Origin: a bacterium
GTDB taxonomy: Bacteria > Myxococcota_A > Bradymonadia > UBA7976 > UBA1532
Assembly (NCBI GenBank): GCA_030424955.1
Contig: JAUHVS010000019.1
Span: 1-21,167, forward strand
Reading direction: 5' to 3'
Length of the DNA: 21,167 nucleotides
Numbering within the stretch: the stretch's first letter is position 1; each line of letters starts with the position of its first letter. This document shows positions 15,173 to 21,167 of the stretch, in pieces. Position numbers and translations under genes: made by a program. Under the pieces are notes generated by a model. It did no database searches. It saw nothing but the letters and a program-made list of their open reading frames with translations, and was not told the DNA's origin.

Positions 15173-17002
15173 TCACGGGCTGCAGGCGTCTCCCACGTCG
15201 TCCCCATCTCCATCGGCCTGATCGGGGTTGGCGACGTCGGGGCAGTTGTCGTCGGCGTCAAAGACCCCATCGCCATCGCGATCGCCGGCGATGGGCTGCT
15301 GGCACACCTGGCCGCGGCAGCGCCACTGGTCGTCGTTGCAGGGGGTGCCGTCGGGGGACTGGGTGCAGTCGTGGGTGGGCAGGCAGTACCCGCCGGTGCA
15401 GCGCGACAGCGGATCGCACGCCGCGTCATCGCCGCAGCGGCGGCCGGCGGGCAGGACGCAGCGCAGGGTGAGCTGGCCCGGGCCCTGCCCATTGGGCGGG
15501 GCGAGGCCCAGCACGAGGGCGCCGTTGGTGCGGTCGAGGCGGCCCCAGCGGGGGACCCCCCCCGTGCTGAGCTGCACCGGGATCTCATCGCCGCCGACGT
15601 CGCCCGTGAACACGTCGAGGGGGGGCGGGCCGCTGTGGCCCGACAGGTCGAGCAGCCCCAGCGCCTCGGAGGCCTGGGGGGCCCGCATGCCGGCGTGGAC
15701 GCGGCGGCACGCGGCGTTCGGATCGCCGTCGGTGGGGATGGGCTCGGCCGTCTGCCAGCGGTTGCCGGTCCAGGGGTCGGTCCAGCGGACGTTGTCGCCA
15801 AATCCACGGGCCTGCGGCCAGCGGTGCGCCTCGCCGGTGTTGAACCGCACGCACAGGCCGAGGGCGACGCCGCCGTTGGCGAGGAAGCCCGCGGCGTCGA
15901 TGCCGTCGGCCTGCGCGGGCGCCCACTCGAGGTAGGCCGGGACGTTGCGCTCGTCGAGGGTGCGCGAGATCAGCCGGCCCGCGTTGGGCAGGGGGAACCC
16001 GCGGCCGATGAGGGTGCTGAGCTCCCAGTACGTGGGCACCCGCCAGCCGGACAGATCGTTGAGGCGCAGCCGCTCGCAGGCCCTGTGGGCCGCGGGCAGG
16101 TCGTTGACCTGCAGGGCGTCCGCCGGGGGGACGAACCAGGTCAGCGAGGTGTCGCGGTCGAGGTAGGTGGCGCCGATCTCGCCGGCCTGCTGCCGCTCAA
16201 AGCCGCCCGACCACTGGCCCGACACGGGCACGGTGGGGCCGCGGGCGTTGTCCGTCTGGCGCAGCCCGGTCCAGGGGCGGCAGGCGTCCGCCACACAGCG
16301 TCCGGCGTCTGGGCGCCCGCAGCGGGCCTGGGCGGCCGCGCCGGCGCAGTACCCCGGGGCGCAGGTGGGCTCGACGATGCACACGCTGGCGCCATCGAGG
16401 GCCTCGGGGTTGCAGTAGCTGCCCGGGTCACAGGCGAGCGGGACCCCGGGCACCTCGGGGGCTGGTCGGGCGGTGCCCCGGTCGGGATCGCAGGTGCCCG
16501 ACTCGACGGTGGCCTCGGCGGTGCCGGCGCACGGATCGTCGAGGTCCAGGCAGATCACGTCGGTGACCACCTCGTAGGCCGGCAGCGGGCGGCCGCCATC
16601 GCAGCACAGCCCGCCCCCCATACAGGCGGGGCGGCATGCGCCGTCCACGCAGTAGGGCGTGGGATCGGCGCAGGCGGTGTCGGCCGCACATGGGCCGGCG
16701 TCGGGCGGGCCCTGGTCGGGCGGGCCCTGGTCGGGCGAGTCCTGGTCGGGCACGCTCAGATCGGCGGCCATGGCGTCCAGGGGCCGCGCGTCGGCGGCCG
16801 GCCCCTCGTCGGCGGCGGCCCCATCGGGCGCCTGGCCGTCGGTCCGCGCACCGGGCGTGCAGACCGCCGCCGCGCAGCGGTAGCCGGCGACACAGTCTTC
16901 GTCGGCGACGCAGCGGAAGGGGTTGTCGTCGACGTAGGCGGGGGGCTGACAGCCCCAGGCGGCCGCGGTCAGCGCGCCCGCGAGCCATGGGGTCCGGGTC
17001 AT
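15173..17002 (-). CDS. Lipoprotein with two Lcl_C modules and a C-terminal TSP3 repeat
   Basis: The 609-residue protein starts at ATG 17002 with a GGAG site about 5 bases upstream. The signal peptide ends in AAAWGC (Cys18), followed by QPPAYVDDNPFRC and a tetra-cysteine module (Cys 31, 37, 43, 48). A linker of about 55 residues contains repeated DQGPP units. A Cys-rich region (105-245) includes a DACRPW turn. The first Lcl_C module spans about 279-385 (SLTWF, SGWRVPTYWEL, LGLCVRF) and the second about 400-516 (RWTDPWTGNRW, LTLRCVLP). Another tetra-cysteine module (523-540) follows. The protein ends with a TSP3-like calcium repeat (573-607; DRDGDGVFDADDNCP, then DQADGDGDDVGDAC). It lies 49 bases downstream of the 550-residue paralogue and 70 bases upstream of the giant lipoprotein, in the same direction. 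It is probably a surface-displayed, calcium-stabilised binding protein; the ligand is unknown. Confidence 0.94.
   Translation of the reverse strand: MTRTPWLAGALTAAAWGCQPPAYVDDNPFRCVADEDCVAGYRCAAAVCTPGARTDGQAPDGAAADEGPAADARPLDAMAADLSVPDQDSPDQGPPDQGPPDAGPCAADTACADPTPYCVDGACRPACMGGGLCCDGGRPLPAYEVVTDVICLDLDDPCAGTAEATVESGTCDPDRGTARPAPEVPGVPLACDPGSYCNPEALDGASVCIVEPTCAPGYCAGAAAQARCGRPDAGRCVADACRPWTGLRQTDNARGPTVPVSGQWSGGFERQQAGEIGATYLDRDTSLTWFVPPADALQVNDLPAAHRACERLRLNDLSGWRVPTYWELSTLIGRGFPLPNAGRLISRTLDERNVPAYLEWAPAQADGIDAAGFLANGGVALGLCVRFNTGEAHRWPQARGFGDNVRWTDPWTGNRWQTAEPIPTDGDPNAACRRVHAGMRAPQASEALGLLDLSGHSGPPPLDVFTGDVGGDEIPVQLSTGGVPRWGRLDRTNGALVLGLAPPNGQGPGQLTLRCVLPAGRRCGDDAACDPLSRCTGGYCLPTHDCTQSPDGTPCNDDQWRCRGQVCQQPIAGDRDGDGVFDADDNCPDVANPDQADGDGDDVGDACSP
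16701..16745 (-). repeat. 15-base tandem repeat encoding DQGPP units
   Basis: Three adjacent 15-base units occur: two identical copies of TCGGGCGGGCCCTGG (plus strand) and one variant, TCGGGCGAGTCCTGG. They encode repeated Asp-Gln-Gly-Pro-Pro steps in the linker after the lipid anchor. In-frame length change by replication slippage is plausible. Confidence 0.85.
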
Positions 17003-17051
17003 CGAGGCTCCAGGGTTGGGGGGGGCGCCGTGGGCAGCGAGCGCCCAGGGA

Positions 17052-18704
17052 TCAGCGGAACTCGCTGGCCAGGCAGAGCCCGAGGCAGGTCACCTCGCTA
17101 CCCTCCGGCACCACGTCCATGAGCGGGGCCCCATCGGCGCTCGGGCGCACCCGCCAGCGGCCACCGACGGCGGGGCTCGACCAGATGCAGGTGTCGTCGG
17201 GGGCCGCCGGGTTCAGGGCGTACTCGGGGGTGGCGCGCAGCGCGAGCAGCGACGCGGCCTCAGCGATGCGCGGGGGGCGGGGCATGCCAAAGCCTCGCAG
17301 GCCCCCGCAGCTTGGATCGGCCGCCTGGGCGGCGGTGAGCGGCTCGGGGTCACGGGTCCATGGGATGTTGGTCATCAGGTCACGATCGAGGGACCCGGAG
17401 TTCATGATGCGGTTGCGCACATCCGCGGGGCGCATCCGCCGCGGGCCGAAGACGCAGCGCACCTGGCCCCGCTCGGCGCCGGAGGCCATGACGACCGCCT
17501 GGTTGGCGAAGTCCACGGCGGGCACCCGGATCGCGCCGTCGTCCGCCCGGGTCATGCTCGCCGTCCACCACGGCAAGGGGTTGCCCTGCACCTGCAGCAG
17601 GCCGGCCATGGCGTCGGCCTGGGCCGCGTCGGCCAGCAGCGCGGTGACCTCGAACAGGTCGGGGAGCCGCCACTGCTCATGGCCCTCGCGCACGGGCGGG
17701 AGCGCGGCGCACAGGGCGGCCGCATCGGCGACGGTCTCGGCCGTGAGCGTCGCGTCGTTGGCCCGCTGCCACCACAGCCAGGTGCGGGTGTCGCGGAACA
17801 TGGGTACGGGCGCGTTGGCGCGCACCTGGAAGTCGCCCGGCGCCGGATCGCGGTCGGGCACCCAGGTCAGCGGGCCGGCCACGGTGGTGTTCAGGGCGAT
17901 GGCGTCGCGGGGCACGCACTGCAGGTTGACGCACAGGCCAACGGGCGGATCGGGCCCCACGTCGCCACCGCTGGGTACGTTGCAGGGCGTGCCGTCCTCA
18001 TTGGCCGAACAGAAGTCGGCGCGGGCGTACGGGCAGATCAGGTTGGCGGCCAGCGGCACGCACCCCTGGCTGTCCGCGCTCAGCTCGTCGCTGACGTGGC
18101 GGGCGGAGCACCACTCGAAGTAGCGCTCCACCAGAGGCGCGCCGGGCGTGGGCGCGCAGGCCCCGTCCACATCGCAGGTGCCGTCGAGGATCTCGACGAT
18201 CTTGCGGGGCAGGCACAGATTGCCAGTGACGATCCCCTCAAGCTCGTTGGTGAGCCGGAAGGTGCGGCATGGGGTGCCCGCCGCGACCTGCTGGTTGTCC
18301 GCGCAGCACTGCCCATCCACGGCGCCGCAGCGTGGCGGCCCCTGGTCGGGGGGCACGGACAGATCGCTGGGGCCCGCCATGTCAGCCGGCGGCGGATCCA
18401 GGTCGGGCGCGGGACCCTGGTCGGCCGGCGCGGCGCCGTCCAGCAGGGCCTGATCGACCCCCGCCTCGGGGTAGACGATCACCGCGTCCGGCGCGTCGGC
18501 GTCGGGTCGCCGATCGGCGTCCGGCGACATCGCGGCGTCCAAGGGCTTGGGCCCGGGCTCACAGCGGTTCAGGGCGCTGCAGCGAAAACCCTCGCCGCAC
18601 TGCGCGTGCGAGGTGCACGCGTAGACCTCGGTCTCGACGTACTCGGTGACCGTGCAGGCCGCCAGCGTCAGGCCAGCGGCCAGGTGAAAGGCTGTCCAGC
18701 GCAT
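17052..18704 (-). CDS. Cys-rich lipoprotein with two Lcl_C-like modules
   Basis: The 550-residue protein starts at ATG 18704 with GGGAGGA about 6 bases upstream. The signal peptide ends in LTLAAC (Cys17), followed by TVTEYVETEVYAC and a tetra-cysteine module (Cys 30, 36, 42, 48). An Asp/Ala/Pro linker (about 50-125) contains ADQGPAPDLDPPPADMAGPS. A Cys-rich segment (127-263) follows. One clear Lcl_C module lies at about 300-418 (WLWWQRAND, EQWRLPDLFEVTALL, GQVRCVFG). A second, degenerate one lies at about 440-545: it keeps the DPEPLTAAQ...CGGL entry and the final VTCLGLC, but has GMPRPPRIAEAASLL where others have WRLPxxxEL. The protein belongs to the same paralogous family as its downstream neighbours. 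It probably acts as a surface binding protein. A possible promoter precedes it, but transcription from the upstream gene is equally likely. Confidence 0.93.
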   Translation of the reverse strand: MRWTAFHLAAGLTLAACTVTEYVETEVYACTSHAQCGEGFRCSALNRCEPGPKPLDAAMSPDADRRPDADAPDAVIVYPEAGVDQALLDGAAPADQGPAPDLDPPPADMAGPSDLSVPPDQGPPRCGAVDGQCCADNQQVAAGTPCRTFRLTNELEGIVTGNLCLPRKIVEILDGTCDVDGACAPTPGAPLVERYFEWCSARHVSDELSADSQGCVPLAANLICPYARADFCSANEDGTPCNVPSGGDVGPDPPVGLCVNLQCVPRDAIALNTTVAGPLTWVPDRDPAPGDFQVRANAPVPMFRDTRTWLWWQRANDATLTAETVADAAALCAALPPVREGHEQWRLPDLFEVTALLADAAQADAMAGLLQVQGNPLPWWTASMTRADDGAIRVPAVDFANQAVVMASGAERGQVRCVFGPRRMRPADVRNRIMNSGSLDRDLMTNIPWTRDPEPLTAAQAADPSCGGLRGFGMPRPPRIAEAASLLALRATPEYALNPAAPDDTCIWSSPAVGGRWRVRPSADGAPLMDVVPEGSEVTCLGLCLASEFR

Positions 18705-18725
18705 GTGTTGTCCTCCCCTGTCCCC

Positions 18726-18755
18726 AGCCTACGTCGGGCAGATGCCGATGGGCAA
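18726..18755 (-). promoter_or_regulatory. Weak candidate promoter upstream of the 550-residue lipoprotein gene
   Basis: On the minus strand TTGCCC (18755-18750) and TAGGCT (18731-18726) are 18 bases apart, each matching 3 of 6 sigma70 consensus bases. The predicted start near 18719 would leave a leader of about 15 bases carrying the GGGAGGA ribosome binding site. It could be an internal operon promoter. Confidence 0.25.
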
Positions 18756-18778
18756 AACCCGCGTGCGGAGTGCCCGTG

Positions 18779-21167
18779 TCAGGGCCGGCGGGCGCAGCGG
18801 TTGAGGCGGCAGATCTGGTCGTTGGGGCAGTGGGCGTCCACCTGGCAGGCGTCGCCCTCGCGGCAGCGCCCGTCCAGGCCGCAGACCAAGGGATCGTCGC
18901 AGTCGGCGTTCACGCTGCACACGGGACCGCCCGTCTCGACGCAGAGCGCCGCGGCGGCTGCCTGACCCTGCGCGTGCGTCACCGTGGGGGTGCTCAGCTC
19001 GAGGCGGGCGAACCGCTGCGCGCTGGGGTCCTGCACGGCCCAGTAGGCCTGGCGGTTCACCCCGCCCGCGAGGCTGTCGTCGAACGCGCCATCCGGCCGC
19101 TGCCGCAGGTCCAGCCGGCTCAGGATCTCCTCGACCCGGGCCAGGTGCAGGCCCTGCGCCCAGCAGGCCGTCTGGGCGGCGACGGGGGTGTTGAACTGGG
19201 CGGCGATGGGGACCCAGCGCAGCCGGGTCCAGGTGTCCTCGCCGGCCTCGCTCTGCCGAATCAGCGGGAGCGGCTCCAGCGTGAGGTTGCGCACGCAGGT
19301 GAAGCGGGCGGCGTCGCCCACCGGGCGCTGCAGGAAGTGGCGGGCCTCGGCCATGTCGTCGAGCCGCAGGGCGAGGGTCTTCGGGCCCTCAGCCGTGGTG
19401 ATGATCGTGCGGCTCACCACCTCGACGGGCGCGCCGGGCGCGGTGGTGTGGAAGAACAGCGGGGCGCCCAGCAGGGTGGCCAGCTCGTGCACAGACGGCA
19501 GCCGCCAGTCGTCCCACTGCGCCGCGCCGGCCTGCAGATCGAGCGCTGCGCAGCGCGCGTGCGCGCCGCCCACGTCGGCGGCCGAGAACGCCGCCGCGTC
19601 GCCGCCCACCGCCCACTGCAGGTTGGACGCCGCGTCGGCGATCACGTCGACGTCGTTCCCGTCGACGGGCTTGGTCAGGCGGGCCGTGCTGTCGGGGCTG
19701 TTGAGGGGCAGGGCGTAGGTGGGCCCCCGCCCGTTGGCCATGGGGTCCAGGGTGGGCCAGCCCCAACACTCGCCGCCCACGCAGCGAGCGTTGAACCCAT
19801 CGCCGCACGGGGTGTGATCCGGCTCGTTCTCGCACGCCGCCAGCGCACACTCGGCCAGGGCCTCGCAGCGGTCGTTCCGGCAGATCTGGCCAGCGGCGAT
19901 CTCGTCGCAGGTCGTCGCGAGGTTGGCGTAGTCATCGGGCTGCTGCGGCGTGCACACCAGGTCGGCGCCCTGGGCCTGGCACACGCCGTTGGCCAGCGCC
20001 TCGAGCTGGACCGCGCGGGGGCAGGGGTCGAGCCCCAGGCCGTCCAGGCAGGTGGTGCGCGCGAACTCGCAGGCGTCCTGCGGCCGGCCGCCCACGCAGC
20101 AGGGGCTGTCGTCTGCGCACCGCTCGAGGCAGCGCCCCTCGACGCACAGGCCGCCTGACGCGGAGCACGTCAGGTCGACGACGCAGGCGAGCGCCGTGCA
20201 GACGCCGTTGCGGCACACGCCGTCCAGGCCGCAGTCCCCCAGGCGCTCGCAAAGGCGGGTGCAGCCGGCCTCGTCGATCTGCCCGTCACAGTCCTCGTCG
20301 ATGTCGTTGCCGCAGATCTCATCGGTGGGCGGTTCGGGCGCGCCCTCGCAGACCAGCTCGCCGTTGGCGTTGCAGCCCGTCACGCCCGGTGCCGCGCAGG
20401 CGCCCACGCCCACCGTGCAGGGCGCACCGGCACCCGGGATGTTGTCTTCAAATCCGTCGCAGTTGTCGTCGACGCCGGGGTTGGCGCAGGTCTCCCGCTG
20501 CGGCACCACCGGGGACTCGTCGGGGCAACCCAGGGCGCCGTTGATGCACTCGGCCTCGGGGTTGACCGCGCAGGCCCCCACGCCCACGGCGGAGCAGACC
20601 AACCCGCCCGTGGGGGCGTCCTCGTCCACCGTGCCGTCGCAGTCGTCGTCGAGGCCGTTGCAGCGCTCCCCGATCGGCTGACTGGGCACGACGTTGCAGG
20701 TCGGATCGGGCCCTACGGCGGGGGCACACACCGTCACGCCCTGGGCGGCGCAGGCGCCCTGGCCCACCGAGCACCCGACGCCCAGGCCGGGCACGTTGTC
20801 GACGCTGCCGTCGCAGTCATCGTCCAGCCCGTTGCAGGTCTCAACCCCCGGCTCGCCGACGGCAGCGTTGCACACCGGCTCAGCTCCATCGCCGCACTGC
20901 CACCGGCCATCGCGCGCGCAAGCGCCTACGCCGGCGCGGCACACCTGGTTGAGCCGATCCACGTTGTCGATGGTGCCGTCGCAGTCGTCATCGATGTTGT
21001 TGCAGATCTCGCGGTCCGGCGCGCCGGCCACCGCGTCGCACACCAGGCCCCCGGCGGCGCACACCATCTCGCCTCCTGCGGCGCAGGCGCCCTGGCCCAC
21101 CGAGCACCTGACGCTCAGGCCGGGCACGTTGTCGACGACGCCATCGCAGTCGTCGTCCACGCCGGGG
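18779..21167 (-). CDS. MopE-repeat and Lcl_C protein, 5' end outside the window
   Basis: The frame is open through the right edge (reading Pro-Gly-Val-Asp-Asp-Asp there), so the start and any signal peptide are missing; 795 residues are visible. The first 300 visible residues contain six MopE-type metal-binding motifs of the form [VIL]D-[DE]-[DN]-CDG-x2-D, spaced about 50-60 residues apart, each followed by a Cys-containing segment such as CSVGQGAC. MopE is a copper-binding surface protein of Methylococcus; in other bacteria these repeats are only presumed to bind metal. Cys-rich segments (300-470) follow, then Lcl_C modules at about 495-622 (NLQWAVGG, WDDWRLPSVHELATLL, FTCVRNL) and 640-742 (TRLRWVP, CWAQGLHLARVEEILSRLDL, ALCVETG). 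The C-terminus has two tetra-cysteine modules (748-766 and 772-789), the type found just after the lipid anchor in the downstream paralogues. It is the first visible gene of the operon, 74 bases upstream of the next. Confidence 0.93.
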   Translation of the reverse strand, partial: PGVDDDCDGVVDNVPGLSVRCSVGQGACAAGGEMVCAAGGLVCDAVAGAPDREICNNIDDDCDGTIDNVDRLNQVCRAGVGACARDGRWQCGDGAEPVCNAAVGEPGVETCNGLDDDCDGSVDNVPGLGVGCSVGQGACAAQGVTVCAPAVGPDPTCNVVPSQPIGERCNGLDDDCDGTVDEDAPTGGLVCSAVGVGACAVNPEAECINGALGCPDESPVVPQRETCANPGVDDNCDGFEDNIPGAGAPCTVGVGACAAPGVTGCNANGELVCEGAPEPPTDEICGNDIDEDCDGQIDEAGCTRLCERLGDCGLDGVCRNGVCTALACVVDLTCSASGGLCVEGRCLERCADDSPCCVGGRPQDACEFARTTCLDGLGLDPCPRAVQLEALANGVCQAQGADLVCTPQQPDDYANLATTCDEIAAGQICRNDRCEALAECALAACENEPDHTPCGDGFNARCVGGECWGWPTLDPMANGRGPTYALPLNSPDSTARLTKPVDGNDVDVIADAASNLQWAVGGDAAAFSAADVGGAHARCAALDLQAGAAQWDDWRLPSVHELATLLGAPLFFHTTAPGAPVEVVSRTIITTAEGPKTLALRLDDMAEARHFLQRPVGDAARFTCVRNLTLEPLPLIRQSEAGEDTWTRLRWVPIAAQFNTPVAAQTACWAQGLHLARVEEILSRLDLRQRPDGAFDDSLAGGVNRQAYWAVQDPSAQRFARLELSTPTVTHAQGQAAAAALCVETGGPVCSVNADCDDPLVCGLDGRCREGDACQVDAHCPNDQICRLNRCARRP
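20745..20834 (-). repeat. Direct repeat within the MopE array, copy A
   Basis: These 90 bases match 21078-21167 with about 10 mismatches at an offset of exactly 333 bases (111 codons, two MopE periods). They encode the CSVGQGACAA segment and the adjacent NVPGL stretch. The match continues to the window edge and so may extend further. Confidence 0.85.
21078..21167 (-). repeat. Direct repeat within the MopE array, copy B
   Basis: This is the partner of 20745-20834, 333 bases away and in frame. It indicates growth of the array by duplication of a two-period unit. The array is cut by the right edge of the window. Confidence 0.85.

Noticed and set aside
9299..19660. Diversity-generating retroelement targeting the Lcl_C or C-type lectin modules
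   Set aside because: The C-type-lectin-like folds made this tempting, but there is no reverse transcriptase gene and no template/variable repeat pair with adenine-specific differences. The internal repeats differ at mixed base types.
20745..21167. CRISPR-like regularly spaced repeats
   Set aside because: The repeats are in frame inside a coding region, too long and too diverged, with coding 'spacers'; no cas genes are present.
1..21167. tRNA, rRNA, riboswitch, insertion sequence or attachment site
   Set aside because: None recognised by eye on either strand. Non-coding space is under 165 bases per gap, and no transposase or integrase frame is present.

Overview
This 21.2 kb window is very GC-rich, with strong G/C preference at third codon positions. 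It is almost fully coding and nearly all genes lie on the minus strand. It carries many exported lipoproteins with MopE-type DxDCDG repeats, thrombospondin type 3 (TSP3) repeats, Lcl_C/DUF1566 modules, Asp/Gln/Gly/Pro linkers, a CotH kinase and a PEGA protein. That mix is typical of Myxococcota and related deltaproteobacterial lineages. I infer such an organism with an outer membrane; no rRNA or housekeeping marker allows a firmer placement.

Left part (1-6593), cell-envelope genes. The minus strand reads a membrane-anchored sulfatase/alkaline-phosphatase-superfamily enzyme (3942-6242), a large lipoprotein L,D-transpeptidase (1721-3862), a PEGA-domain exported protein coupled to it by a TGATG junction (1092-1721), and a lipoprotein running off the left edge (1-927). 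A small secreted protein (6315-6593) is the only plus-strand gene and is divergent from the sulfatase-like gene.

Right part (6642-21167), six consecutive minus-strand genes for exported modular proteins. In transcription order these are: a MopE-repeat/Lcl_C protein cut by the right edge (18779-21167); three lipoproteins with Lcl_C modules (17052-18704, 15173-17002, 10762-15102); a fourth, shorter one (9299-10765); and a lipoprotein combining a lamin-tail-like domain, a CotH kinase domain, two MopE repeats and two C-type lectin domains (6642-9302). Gaps are 49-74 bases for the first genes, and the last three genes overlap by 4 bases (ATGA, GTGA), so this looks like an operon.

Four of the six share an N-terminal lipobox-Cys/Tyr/tetra-cysteine module, and in 10762-15102 the cysteine module is expanded to nine tandem copies. 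About 14 Lcl_C-like modules, usually paired, recur through the operon. My reading is that this is one co-expressed paralogous set of outer-surface, disulfide-rich, probably carbohydrate-binding lipoproteins with a secretory kinase as last member. The domains support this; the biological role (adhesion, prey or matrix recognition, self-recognition) is inference. No mobile elements, CRISPR arrays, tRNA or rRNA were recognised, and no gene-free stretch exceeds 165 bases.
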